From Planococcus sp. CPCC 101016 (GTDB lineage Bacteria; Bacillota; Bacilli; Bacillales_A; Planococcaceae), in the NCBI RefSeq assembly GCF_007859295.1, contig NZ_VOHB01000002.1:2466043-2530042 (forward strand): a DNA stretch of 64,000 bases, written 5' to 3'. Made by a program: the position numbers and the translations under genes. Below, piece after piece: positions 45,579 through 53,860 of the stretch; the first letter of the stretch is position 1, and every line of letters starts with the position of its first letter. The notes under the pieces were generated by a model, which had not been told where the DNA came from, searched no databases, and worked only from the letters and a program-made list of their open reading frames with translations.

Positions 45579-46572
45579 TCATTTCTTCCGCTACAAGTTG
45601 GAAGCTTTTAAGTTTGTCAGTAAAATCATAGGCAGAGGAAACCAGCATCACTTCATCTGCTCTGTACTCAGTTGCCAGTTCGTTCAACCGGTCCACTACC
45701 TTTTCCGGTGTTCCGACAACCATTCGCCGTCGATTTTCAGCAACCAAGAGTTTTTCAAATTTGGAATAGGGATAGGCCGTCGCCTTTTCAGGTGGAGGTG
45801 TGCCTTTTGAGGGCATGCCCTGTGCACCCATGCAAAGTGAAAGGTCCATTGAAGAAGCGACCCATTCTGCCTGCTCCTGTGTTTCTTGGCAAATGACAAA
45901 AATGGCGAAGCCAACGTGGGGTTTGCTTCCATTATAAGATTCAAAACGTTCACGATAGTCTTTGGCAAATTGTTGTCCGCCTTCGCCATTAATGAAATGG
46001 GCGAACATATAAGGCAATCCTTTTTCTGCTGCCAGAAGCGCTGAGCTTTCACTCGAACCCAATATCCAAATAGGCGGGCTATGCTTAGTTACCGGCGTCG
46101 CCTTCATGCCGTAATACGGATGCTCTTCAGGAATCGTATCTGTCAAATACATACGAAGATCCTCGATTTGTGCGGGAAACTGGCTGGTGTCTCTTTTTTT
46201 CCCTTCATTCAACGCATAAGAAGCGCGCGGCATGCCTCCTGGTGCTCTTCCGACTCCCGCATCGATTCTGTCGGGATACAAGGCTTCCAGCAACTTAAAG
46301 TTTTCCGCGATTTTGAAAGCGGCATAATGAGGCAGCATAACACCTCCCGAGCCAAGCCGGATGGTTTTGGTCACAGCTCCAAGATGCGCAATCAGCACTT
46401 CCGGAGAAGAACCTGCCAGTGTTTGAGCGTCGTGATGCTCAGACACCCAGAAACGGGTATAACCCCATTTCTCGGCTTTTTGTGCCAGAATCGCCGTCTG
46501 TTTCAAAGCTTCCTGCGGTGAACTGCCTTCTGAAATCGGTGATTGGTCCAGCACGCTATAGATCAACGCCAT
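45565..46572 (-). CDS. luciferase-like (LLM class) flavin-dependent monooxygenase
   Basis: TIM-barrel bacterial luciferase-like family, group 1 (TIGR03558-like): LDQSPISEGSSPQEAL at the start, FWVSEHHDAQTLAGSSPEV (about 44-62) and GVGRAPGGMPR near 109. Uses FMNH2; substrate unknown for most members. ATG at 46572 is better spaced from AGGAGAGG than the ATG two codons earlier. It lies 46 bases after ytpA in the same direction. Confidence 0.87.
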   Translation of the reverse strand: MALIYSVLDQSPISEGSSPQEALKQTAILAQKAEKWGYTRFWVSEHHDAQTLAGSSPEVLIAHLGAVTKTIRLGSGGVMLPHYAAFKIAENFKLLEALYPDRIDAGVGRAPGGMPRASYALNEGKKRDTSQFPAQIEDLRMYLTDTIPEEHPYYGMKATPVTKHSPPIWILGSSESSALLAAEKGLPYMFAHFINGEGGQQFAKDYRERFESYNGSKPHVGFAIFVICQETQEQAEWVASSMDLSLCMGAQGMPSKGTPPPEKATAYPYSKFEKLLVAENRRRMVVGTPEKVVDRLNELATEYRADEVMLVSSAYDFTDKLKSFQLVAEEMKKRR

Positions 46573-46618
46573 TATCATCCTCTCCTTCCCATATACCGGC
46601 AGTAACTAAAAGTTTCTA

Positions 46619-47425
46619 TCATTCCTCGATCAAGTAGCCGACTGAACGCAGCACTGTGTGGATAAAAGCCTGCGTCGCCAGGAAAACTTCTTCTTTTTCC
46701 GGTTCCTGAAAAATATCGTGGTAGCAGTATTTCCATTCCTTGTAGCTGAATTCATTGAGCTGCTGCTTCATTAGCCATTGACGTGATGCCTCTATTTCGG
46801 TGATCAGATCCCGCTCAGCAGTATGCAGGTATGTCGGGATTAGAGGATACAGTTCAATGGAGGCTGCAGTTTCTTTCATATAGCTCTGCAATTCCTTGTA
46901 CCATCCTGCTGTAATAACAGAATGATAAAGCTTATTTTCGGTTTCCTGTTCAAATGAGAATTGATCCCTGGTCAAATGCCGCAATTCAATGCCGTGGTCC
47001 AATTTTCTTCGGCCCGTCATTTGCGCAACAACTGGAAATGCATTAGGCGCTTTAGGTGGCAGTTTTTTTAATTGCAGCCATGGAGAAGTGAAGATTGCCC
47101 CTGCTACATTGAATTTCCGGTTGCCAAGAACGTTCATGGAAATAGTCGCACCAAGTCCATGTGCTATAACAAATACCGGAAGATCATTTTCTGAAGCCAG
47201 CTTCAGCATTTCATTTATCGATTGTTCATAGTCATCAAATGACTCACGGTGAACATGGTCCGCTTCGGCGTTCTTGCCGTGGCCAGGCAAGTCTCCCATA
47301 TAAACATGGAATCCTGCAGATCGCCATTTTTCAATCTGCCATGCATAGCGCATATGCTGTTCATACGCACTATGAACAAGTACTATTACCGCTTTCGCTG
47401 TTCCTTCAGCCTGCCATTTCCACAT
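46619..47425 (-). CDS. ytpA: YtpA-like alpha/beta hydrolase (lysophospholipase)
   Basis: Serine hydrolase fold: oxyanion region VLVHSAYEQHMRY (about 15-27), YMGDLPGHGKN near 43, nucleophile elbow VIAHGLGATIS in which the usual GxSxG Ser is replaced by GLG-A, so the nucleophile is not obvious, and a C-terminal H. YtpA of B. subtilis is a phospholipase linked to bacilysocin formation. The ATG at 47425 follows AAAGGAAG; the frame from 47443 begins with a GTG inside the site. Assignment rests on family resemblance and position. Confidence 0.75.
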   Translation of the reverse strand: MWKWQAEGTAKAVIVLVHSAYEQHMRYAWQIEKWRSAGFHVYMGDLPGHGKNAEADHVHRESFDDYEQSINEMLKLASENDLPVFVIAHGLGATISMNVLGNRKFNVAGAIFTSPWLQLKKLPPKAPNAFPVVAQMTGRRKLDHGIELRHLTRDQFSFEQETENKLYHSVITAGWYKELQSYMKETAASIELYPLIPTYLHTAERDLITEIEASRQWLMKQQLNEFSYKEWKYCYHDIFQEPEKEEVFLATQAFIHTVLRSVGYLIEE

Positions 47426-47539
47426 AGTAAAACTTCCTTTCACCGCTAATCAACTTTTGCTGCTGTATTCTATATTTGACGTTTCCATTTGATTTGTTAC
47501 GATTATAGAATATCTTATCTTTTTTAAAGGAGCTTTGCC

Positions 47540-48055
47540 ATGATTTATCCATTTAAAGACAAATTCCCCCAAATTGATCCATCTGTATTTATTGCAGATT
47601 ATACAACCATCTCCGGCGATGTAACCATTGGCGCTGATTCATCGGTTTGGTTCAACACTGTAATACGCGGTGACGTGTCTCCGACAATCATCGGCAATAA
47701 AGTAAATATCCAGGATCTTTGTATGCTTCACCAAAGCCCAGGAAAAACGTTACTCTTGGAAGATGACGTGACAATCGGCCATCAAGTGACTTTGCATAGC
47801 TGCACCATCCGAAAAGGCGCATTAGTTGGCATGGGCTCCATTGTTCTTGATGGTGCTGAAATCGGGGAAGGTGCATTTATTGGAGCCGGCAGCCTCGTAC
47901 CGCCTGGAAAAATCATTCCTCCCGGCATGCTCGCTCTTGGACGTCCAGCAAAAGTCGTCCGTGAACTCCGTGAAGATGACAAAGTGGATATGGAACGCAT
48001 CGTCCGCGAATACGCAGAAAAAGGCGCGTACTACAAATCTCTTCAAAAAGACTAA
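47540..48055 (+). CDS. ytoA: gamma-carbonic-anhydrase-like protein (YtoA)
   Basis: Left-handed beta-helix of hexapeptide repeats (IDPSVFIADYTTISGDVTIGA, then VNIQDLCMLHQ, VTIGHQVTLHSCTI) with the three metal-ligand histidines expected of gamma-class carbonic anhydrases. YtoA-type proteins bind metal, but hydratase activity is often absent or weak, so the role is tentative. 171 residues, normal length. AAAGGAGCTTTGCC precedes the ATG. Confidence 0.9.
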   Translation: MIYPFKDKFPQIDPSVFIADYTTISGDVTIGADSSVWFNTVIRGDVSPTIIGNKVNIQDLCMLHQSPGKTLLLEDDVTIGHQVTLHSCTIRKGALVGMGSIVLDGAEIGEGAFIGAGSLVPPGKIIPPGMLALGRPAKVVRELREDDKVDMERIVREYAEKGAYYKSLQKD

Positions 48056-48061
48056 AGAACA

Positions 48062-48103
48062 TAAAAAGGACGATTGAGCGCTATTGGCTCAATCGTCTTT
48101 TTT
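48062..48103. terminator. bidirectional terminator ytoA / metK
   Basis: AAAGGACGATTGAGC-GCTATT-GGCTCAATCGTCTTTTTT between converging genes. Confidence 0.9.
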
Positions 48104-48117
48104 CATTCGATGATGTT

Positions 48118-49326
48118 TTAAATTCCAGCTTGTACGCCAGCCTGTTCTTTCAGAATTGCTGCTTTGTCTGTACGCTCCCAAGGAAGATCGACATCGGTAC
48201 GGCCAAAATGTCCGTATGCTGCCGTCTGCTTGTAGATCGGACGACGAAGATCAAGCATTTTGATGATTCCGGCAGGACGCAAATCGAAGTTTGCGCGCAC
48301 CAAATCATCCAATTTGTCTTCATCAACTTTGCCAGTGCCAAATGTGTCAAATGCGATAGATACTGGATGTGCAACACCGATCGCATATGCTAATTGTACT
48401 TCGCATTTATCTGCAAGTCCGGCTGCTACAATGTTTTTCGCTACGTAGCGAGCAGCATAAGCTGCTGAACGGTCAACTTTCGTCGCATCTTTACCAGAGA
48501 AAGCTCCGCCGCCATGACGTGCATAGCCACCGTAAGTATCAACGATGATTTTACGGCCAGTCAAGCCTGCATCTCCTTGAGGTCCGCCAATAACGAAACG
48601 GCCCGTTGGGTTGATGAAGTACTTCGTATCTTCATCGATCCATTTTGCTGGAACCACTTCTTTGATAACATACTCCTTGATGTTGCGTTGAATCTGCTCA
48701 AGCGTCACTTCCGGGTGATGCTGAGTCGAAATGACAATTGTATCCACACGAAGTGGTTGATTGTTTTCATCATACTCTACTGTCACCTGCGTTTTGCCAT
48801 CCGGACGCAAGTATGGAAGAATCTCTTCTTTGCGCACTTCAGCCAAGCGGCGAGCCAATTTATGTGCCAATGAAATCGGCAATGGCATTAATTCTTCTGT
48901 TTCATTGTTGGCATACCCGAACATCAACCCTTGGTCGCCTGCTCCGATATCATCCAATTCTTTATCTGTCATTTGGCCTTCGCGTGATTCAAGTGCCACG
49001 TTGACGCCTGCAGCAATATCCGCTGATTGCTCATCGATTGCTGTAAGGACCGCACTTGTTTCTGAGTCGAAACCATATTTAGCTCGTGTGTAACCAATTT
49101 CCCGTACAGTTTGTCTAACAACTTTTGGGATATCCACGTAAGTGGAAGTGGTGATTTCTCCGGCTACCAATACCAACCCTGTAGTGACAGTGGTTTCGCA
49201 TGCAACACGCGCGTTTGGATCCTCGGTTAAGATAGCATCCAAAATAGCATCTGAGATTTGGTCACAGATTTTATCCGGATGTCCTTCTGTTACTGATTCT
49301 GATGTAAATAATCGACGGTTTTTCAA
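48118..49326 (-). CDS. metK: S-adenosylmethionine synthetase
   Basis: Makes SAM from methionine and ATP. Motifs: [17 protein letters not shown] at the N-terminus, [12 protein letters not shown] near 118 and the P-loop-like GGGAFSGKD near 260. I place the start at a TTG at 49326, seven bases after GGAGG: it gives [11 protein letters not shown] and 402 residues, matching B. subtilis MetK. The longer frame from 49428 has no site and lacks similarity upstream. Controlled by a SAM-I riboswitch. Confidence 0.96.
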   Translation of the reverse strand: MKNRRLFTSESVTEGHPDKICDQISDAILDAILTEDPNARVACETTVTTGLVLVAGEITTSTYVDIPKVVRQTVREIGYTRAKYGFDSETSAVLTAIDEQSADIAAGVNVALESREGQMTDKELDDIGAGDQGLMFGYANNETEELMPLPISLAHKLARRLAEVRKEEILPYLRPDGKTQVTVEYDENNQPLRVDTIVISTQHHPEVTLEQIQRNIKEYVIKEVVPAKWIDEDTKYFINPTGRFVIGGPQGDAGLTGRKIIVDTYGGYARHGGGAFSGKDATKVDRSAAYAARYVAKNIVAAGLADKCEVQLAYAIGVAHPVSIAFDTFGTGKVDEDKLDDLVRANFDLRPAGIIKMLDLRRPIYKQTAAYGHFGRTDVDLPWERTDKAAILKEQAGVQAGI

Positions 49327-49469
49327 AAAATGTTCCTCCTTATATCCTGCGAGATTGCTCTCGAAATTGATACGGTACTCGTTTCCCATGTCAAGTCCGT
49401 TCCAGACAAAATCCGGATTGAACTTCAAGCCGTTTGTGGCCTTTCACACGAGGATTAAGGGCATTCCAT

Positions 49470-49512
49470 AAAAAAATCCCTTCACTCATCCAAAATGAGG
49501 AAAGGAAAATCA
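49470..49512 (-). terminator. SAM riboswitch expression-platform terminator
   Basis: Minus strand TTCCTTTCCTCAT-TTTGG-ATGAGTGAAGGGA then T-run, between the aptamer and metK. Confidence 0.8.
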
Positions 49513-49528
49513 TCTTAAGCACCTTTCA

Positions 49529-49641
49529 CTCTTATCATCCAAGGCCTATGCGCCTTGCTTCAGGTTGGGCACCATCACTGCAGTTGCAGCAGGTTGCCGG
49601 GTTTCATAGGGCCTGTCCCCTCCACCAGCTCGGAATAAGAG
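49529..49641 (-). promoter_or_regulatory. SAM-I (S-box) riboswitch of metK
   Basis: Minus strand aptamer: CTTATTCCGAGCTGGTGGAG, then GGACAGGCCCTATGAAACCC, GGCAACCTGC, GGTGCCAA-type segment (GGTGCCCAACCTG), and closing GGATGATAAGAG. P1 pairs CTCTTAT with GATAAGAG. SAM binding should favour the terminator at 49470-49512. Confidence 0.96.
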
Positions 49642-49658
49642 TATCCGTTCAATTTTTC

Positions 49659-49687
49659 ATCATACGGAAGTAGGGCCTTGATGTCAA
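49659..49687 (-). promoter_or_regulatory. SigA promoter of metK
   Basis: TTGACA (plus 49682-49687), 17-base spacer, TATGAT (plus 49659-49664). Nearly consensus, 18 bases upstream of the aptamer. Confidence 0.88.
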
Positions 49688-49968
49688 CGATTTAGAAAAA
49701 TAAAGTTGTCAGACTTTTAGATTCGAACTTTCTAATTCTAAAAACTATGAAGTTAGTCATGAAATTTAGCGCCCCACTCGCCCTCAGGTGGTCGATTACC
49801 AGAAGAAATCAAGCAATTTAACGTGAGCTTTTAGGTTTTCGCTGTTATTATGATACCTACAGGAAAATTCAACGACCTTAAGGAATGTATGACTGATAGA
49901 GATAGAATGGTGCTAAACCAGCTGTTATGGGCATGTTATTCAATATTTTTTCATTTCTGCGAGGGATT

Positions 49969-50000
49969 AGTATAGACTAATAAAGCTAATGTGTTATACT
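49969..50000 (+). promoter_or_regulatory. pckA promoter with CcpN-like operator pair
   Basis: TGTGTTATACT (49990-50000) matches the CcpN consensus TRTGHYATAYW at all 11 positions and overlaps the -10 TATACT (49995-50000); TAGACT at 49973-49978 is a possible -35. An inverted copy (minus TAGTCTATACT, 49969-49979) fits 9 of 11. CcpN represses pckA in B. subtilis under glycolytic conditions. Confidence 0.6.
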
Positions 50001-50060
50001 AATGAACGAATATACATCCTCCCCATCCATGGGAATAACAGAAAAGGAAGGTACATATAT

Positions 50061-51650
50061 ATGACTTCAGTGAACTTTGCAAATGATTTAAATGATCTTT
50101 TAACTGGCCCAAATGTACATGTTCAATTATCAGTGCCACAATTAGTGGAAGCAGCAACATCCCGCGGAGAAGCGGTATTGACTCGGGAAGGCGCTGTTAA
50201 AGCGGAGACTGGTAAATACACAGGCCGCTCACCGAAAGACAAATACATGGTGGAAGAAGAAAGTTCTAAAAACAAAGTCGACTGGGGCAATGTGAACCGT
50301 CCGATTTCAAGCGAAGTATTTGAGAAGCTATACGCAAAAGTCATCAAACACCTTAAAGAAAAAGATGCGCTTTTTGTATTCAAAGGATTTGCTGGAGCTG
50401 ACCATGAATCACGTGTGCCTATCCAAACAATCAATGAATACGCATGGCATAACCTATTCGCCCACCAGTTGTTTATCCGTCCCACGGCTGAAGAATTAAA
50501 AACGCATGAAGCTGAATTTACTGTGGTGTATGCTCCCACATTCCAGGCAGATCCCGCAGTTGACGGCACCGCTTCTGAAACATTTATCATCGTGTCGATG
50601 GAACAACGCATTATTTTGATTGGCGGAACTGAATATGCCGGCGAAATGAAAAAATCCATCTTCTCGATCATGAACTACCTGCTTCCTGAAAAAGGAATCC
50701 TTCCGATGCATTGTTCAGCCAATGTTGGACAAGACGGAGATGTTACTTTGTTCTTCGGGCTATCCGGTACAGGAAAAACAACTTTATCAGCTGATGGCGA
50801 CCGCAAATTGATCGGTGATGACGAGCATGGCTGGTCTGATAACGGCGTTTTCAACATTGAAGGTGGCTGCTACGCAAAAACCATTAACTTATCCCGTGAA
50901 AACGAACCACAGATTTATGATGCCATCCGTTTCGGATCTGTACTTGAAAACGTGGTTGTAGATCCTGTTACACGCATTCCTGATTATGATGATGAATCAT
51001 TGACTGAAAACACACGTGCTGCATACCCAATGCAGGCAATCGATAATATCGTGGATCCTTCAGTTGCTGGACATCCAAAAACGATTGTTTTCCTTACAGC
51101 TGATGCTTTCGGCGTTCTGCCTCCAATCAGCAAGCTGACAAAAGAACAGGCAATGTATCATTTCCTTAGCGGCTATACATCAAAATTGGCTGGAACGGAA
51201 CGTGGCATCACGTCACCTGAAGCGACATTCTCAACGTGCTTCGGTTCACCTTTCCTTCCATTGCATGCAACTGTCTATGCAGAAATGCTCGGCAACAAAA
51301 TTGATGAGCACGATGTTCAAGTATTCCTTGTCAACACTGGCTGGACTGGTGGAGAATACGGAGTCGGAAGCCGCATGAAACTTTCCTACACGCGCACAAT
51401 GGTCCGCGCTGCCATCAAAGGCGAGCTGAGCAATGTGCCGACTGAAAAAGAAGCGATTTTCGGCCTTGAAATTCCGGTACAAGTACCTGGAGTCCCAACA
51501 GAAGTATTAAACCCACGCAATGCATGGGCAGACAAAGATTTATACGATCAAAAAGCCCTGGAGCTGGCACACAAATTCCAGCAAAACTTCCAGAAGTTCG
51601 GTACTGTCGCACCTAAGATCACTACATTGGGCGGACCGATTCAAAAATAA
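50061..51650 (+). CDS. pckA: phosphoenolpyruvate carboxykinase (ATP)
   Basis: Gluconeogenic enzyme converting oxaloacetate to PEP with ATP. P-loop G233-LSGTGKTTL, followed by [19 protein letters not shown] (about 254-272) and the upstream GRSPKDKY loop. ATG at 50061 after AAGGAAGG gives 529 residues, as in Bacillus; the open frame starting at 49989 covers the operator and is not coding. CcpN-like sites suggest repression by glycolytic conditions. Confidence 0.96.
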   Translation: MTSVNFANDLNDLLTGPNVHVQLSVPQLVEAATSRGEAVLTREGAVKAETGKYTGRSPKDKYMVEEESSKNKVDWGNVNRPISSEVFEKLYAKVIKHLKEKDALFVFKGFAGADHESRVPIQTINEYAWHNLFAHQLFIRPTAEELKTHEAEFTVVYAPTFQADPAVDGTASETFIIVSMEQRIILIGGTEYAGEMKKSIFSIMNYLLPEKGILPMHCSANVGQDGDVTLFFGLSGTGKTTLSADGDRKLIGDDEHGWSDNGVFNIEGGCYAKTINLSRENEPQIYDAIRFGSVLENVVVDPVTRIPDYDDESLTENTRAAYPMQAIDNIVDPSVAGHPKTIVFLTADAFGVLPPISKLTKEQAMYHFLSGYTSKLAGTERGITSPEATFSTCFGSPFLPLHATVYAEMLGNKIDEHDVQVFLVNTGWTGGEYGVGSRMKLSYTRTMVRAAIKGELSNVPTEKEAIFGLEIPVQVPGVPTEVLNPRNAWADKDLYDQKALELAHKFQQNFQKFGTVAPKITTLGGPIQK

Positions 51651-51656
51651 GCACTT

Positions 51657-51698
51657 GATAAAAGCCCGTTCGGATTTTACTCCGAACGGGCTTTTTGG
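51657..51698. terminator. bidirectional terminator pckA / ytmA
   Basis: AAAAGCCCGTTCGG-ATTTTACT-CCGAACGGGCTTTTT between converging genes. Confidence 0.92.
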
Positions 51699-51703
51699 CT
51701 GTC

Positions 51704-52483
51704 CTATTCCTCAAGATCCCTCATCCACTTACAAACCGCTTTAACCGTTTTGCGATTGGCTGTTGGCGGAAAGAAATGCGTATACTCTGGAAAGTACCAA
51801 GTTTCATGATCTTGTCCATTAAGCTTCAGCGCTTCTTCCAATAGATAGGCTTGTCCTGGAGAAACATTTTTATCCTGTAAACCGTGGATGATTAAAAAAG
51901 GGGCAGAGCTCTCTTCAATCCGCAGCAACGGATTGCGCTCTTCGTATTCAGCCAATGCCGTATTCGGTGTTCCTCCATAAAGCCGTTTCATCATGCGGCG
52001 CATGTCAGGCCGTTCTTTATAGGTCAGAACCGTATCCGTAACTCCTGCCCAAGTGACAACTGAAGTGATGTCTTGCCGCAAGACTGCAGTCCATAAGGCC
52101 ATGATTCCGCCTCTTGAAAAAGCCAGGAGATGCACTTTGCCGTTGCCGAACTTTTTTAATACATCGACTGCATTGACTGCATCCCATCGATCTGCCCCAG
52201 CAAACTCGTCGCGTCCTTCGCCTCCCCGGTTGCCTCTGTAATAAGGAGCGAACACCACAAATCCTTCCGCAGCAAACTGGGCAATTCTTGCAGGGCGCAC
52301 CATTCCAATTGACTGGATGCCTCCCCTTAAATACAGGATGCCGCTGTAGACTCCTGCCTCTTTGGGCTCTGCCAACATACCTTTGACCCGTAATCCTTCC
52401 GACCAATAAACAATTTCCGTCAACCGGACATGGGGATTCGGAGAAGGATAAGGTTTCTTAGTCTCAATCGTCCCATTTTCCAA
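51704..52483 (-). CDS. ytmA: YtmA, alpha/beta hydrolase (S9-like peptidase domain)
   Basis: Serine hydrolase of the dienelactone hydrolase/prolyl oligopeptidase type: nucleophile Ser in LLAFSRGGIMALW (about 118-130), Asp in IIHGLQDKNVSPGQAY near 203 and His in FPEYTHFFPPT near 238. No signal peptide. Substrate unknown. The start overlaps the end of ytkD by 20 bases, so the two are cotranscribed; the ribosome binding site is weak, consistent with coupling. Confidence 0.85.
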   Translation of the reverse strand: MENGTIETKKPYPSPNPHVRLTEIVYWSEGLRVKGMLAEPKEAGVYSGILYLRGGIQSIGMVRPARIAQFAAEGFVVFAPYYRGNRGGEGRDEFAGADRWDAVNAVDVLKKFGNGKVHLLAFSRGGIMALWTAVLRQDITSVVTWAGVTDTVLTYKERPDMRRMMKRLYGGTPNTALAEYEERNPLLRIEESSAPFLIIHGLQDKNVSPGQAYLLEEALKLNGQDHETWYFPEYTHFFPPTANRKTVKAVCKWMRDLEE

Positions 52484-52922
52484 GCTGCTTCACCTTCTCT
52501 ATTATTTTTCTCATTCCAGCATCTTTCATCAAAAAACTAAAATCATTGTTCAACTCCAATTCTTTCATCAAAACAATTCCTTCTGTTTCAAGAAGCTCGA
52601 TGCAATCCACTTTATCTGCCACTCCAATAAAAACAGTTTTACAAAAAGGTTTCGCTGAATAAACCACATATTCCGCGAACCACTCCAACTCCTTCACATG
52701 AGCGCCAGTTTCTTCATATACTTCCCTTTTTGCGGCGTCCAGTAAACTTTCCCCTGCTTCCACTTTGCCGCCGGGAAATTCCAATCCACGTTTGCTGTGG
52801 TTTGTCAGGACCCATTGCCCTTTGTACTGGCTGATCACTAGGATGTGCCTGCTTTCGATAGGGAAAAATTTTGTTTCAAATGATAATTCACATGTATAAC
52901 CGTTTAAATCCCGATACTGCAT
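52464..52922 (-). CDS. ytkD: YtkD, Nudix nucleoside triphosphate diphosphatase
   Basis: Complete Nudix box GGKVEAGESLLDAAKREVYEETG with GX5EX7REUXEEXGU spacing (51-73). B. subtilis YtkD hydrolyses 8-oxo-dGTP and other NTPs and protects against oxidative mutation, which fits its position next to dps. 152 residues. GAGGTGGGAAA precedes the ATG. First gene of ytkD-ytmA. Confidence 0.91.
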   Translation of the reverse strand: MQYRDLNGYTCELSFETKFFPIESRHILVISQYKGQWVLTNHSKRGLEFPGGKVEAGESLLDAAKREVYEETGAHVKELEWFAEYVVYSAKPFCKTVFIGVADKVDCIELLETEGIVLMKELELNNDFSFLMKDAGMRKIIEKVKQLGKWDD

Positions 52923-52947
52923 TTTCCCACCTCGATGCCATAAGAAA

Positions 52948-52977
52948 AGCGTACACTAAAATTCAGTGTACGCTCGT
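52948..52977 (-). terminator. dps terminator
   Basis: Minus strand AGCGTACACT-GAATTTT-AGTGTACGCT followed by TTTCTT; separates dps from ytkD. Confidence 0.85.
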
Positions 52978-52988
52978 ATAATTCTATT

Positions 52989-53435
52989 TTACTTCTTTTC
53001 TCCCAAGAATGCAGATAACATCCAAGAATGTTTTTCAAGGTTTTGATGGATGGCATTTAACATGTCTTCTGTCATGTCGTCTCCGTCTGCTGCTGCTAAT
53101 TCCATACCTTTTTTAAGTGAAGTCATAATTTTGTCATAATCGCTGACAACTGTATCGACCATTTCTTCGGCTGATTCCTTGCTGCTCGCTTCCTCAATCA
53201 CTGAAAGCTCCAATTGTTCTTTCATAGTAGCTACTGGTTTACCGCCAAGTGCAAGCAAACGCTCTGCAATTTCATCCATATGAAGAGTTGCTTCGTTGTA
53301 TAGCTCTTCAAATTTCACGTGTAAAGTAAAGAACGAAGGCCCTTTTACATACCAATGAAAATTATGTAATTTGGTATAAGCTACAGACCATGTAGCCACT
53401 TGTACGTTTAATTCCTGGTTTAATTCCGTTGACAT
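52989..53435 (-). CDS. dps: Dps, DNA-binding ferritin-like miniferritin
   Basis: Dodecameric iron-storage protein detoxifying Fe2+ and H2O2. Ferroxidase ligands are present: H27 (HNFHWYV), H39 (TLHVKFEEL), D54 and E58 (HMDEIAERL). ATG at 53435 follows GGAGAG, giving 148 residues; a TTG two codons earlier is unlikely. A SigB-type promoter lies upstream, as reported for dps in B. subtilis. Monocistronic. Confidence 0.95.
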   Translation of the reverse strand: MSTELNQELNVQVATWSVAYTKLHNFHWYVKGPSFFTLHVKFEELYNEATLHMDEIAERLLALGGKPVATMKEQLELSVIEEASSKESAEEMVDTVVSDYDKIMTSLKKGMELAAADGDDMTEDMLNAIHQNLEKHSWMLSAFLGEKK

Positions 53436-53481
53436 TTCCAATCACTCTCCAAGTAGTTTGATAAGTTCTTATACTTTATTT

Positions 53482-53507
53482 ATACCTCTAATCCCCCTAC
53501 AATAAAC
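53482..53507 (-). promoter_or_regulatory. SigB-type promoter of dps
   Basis: Minus strand GTTTAT (53502-53507), 14-base spacer, AGGTAT (53482-53487): one mismatch in each box from consensus. Confidence 0.65.
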
Positions 53508-53542
53508 ATATAAGGAATTCACCTGAAAAGAGCTGAAAGATC

Positions 53543-53773
53543 ATGAAGACAGTGCTACTGCGGTTTTTCCGCTTTTACCAGCGGTTCATCTCTCCCTTGT
53601 CGCCGCCAAGCTGCCGCTTTTATCCAACCTGTTCGCATTATGGCATCGAAGCTGTAGAAAAGCATGGCGCACTGAAGGGCGGATATTTGGCAGCGAAACG
53701 CATCTTGAGCTGTCACCCTTTCCATAAAGGCGGAATCGATTTTGTTCCGGAAGAATGGCCACCAAAAAAATAA
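53543..53773 (+). CDS. yidD: membrane protein insertion efficiency factor YidD
   Basis: Small amphipathic protein assisting YidC-dependent insertion. The family signature is complete: [21 protein letters not shown] (11-31) followed by [12 protein letters not shown] and [13 protein letters not shown]. Position and sequence correspond to YtjA of B. subtilis. 76 residues. Upstream GAGCTGAAAGATC holds only a weak ribosome binding site. Confidence 0.93.
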   Translation: MKTVLLRFFRFYQRFISPLSPPSCRFYPTCSHYGIEAVEKHGALKGGYLAAKRILSCHPFHKGGIDFVPEEWPPKK

Positions 53774-53828
53774 TTGGTGGTTTTTCTTGTGTTTTTATAG
53801 AACATCATGTAGTATTCTAATAGTTATT

Positions 53829-53849
53829 AAAACGTAATCGTTACATTTT
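53829..53849 (+). promoter_or_regulatory. Zur-box-like operator before the zinc lipoprotein
   Basis: AAAACGTAATCGTTACATTTT: the palindromic core CGTAAT-CG-TTAC plus A/T flanks fits the Bacillus Zur box AAATCGTAATNATTACGATTT with few mismatches. It lies 12 bases upstream of the ATG, after a likely -10 (TATTCT near 53814), so zinc-replete repression is predicted. Confidence 0.75.
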
Positions 53850-53860
53850 GGAGGTTGAAC

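Noticed and set aside
49989-50060. upstream extension of pckA by 24 codons
   Set aside because: Covers the promoter and operator; no ribosome binding site before 49989, while 50061 has AAGGAAGG and yields the normal length.
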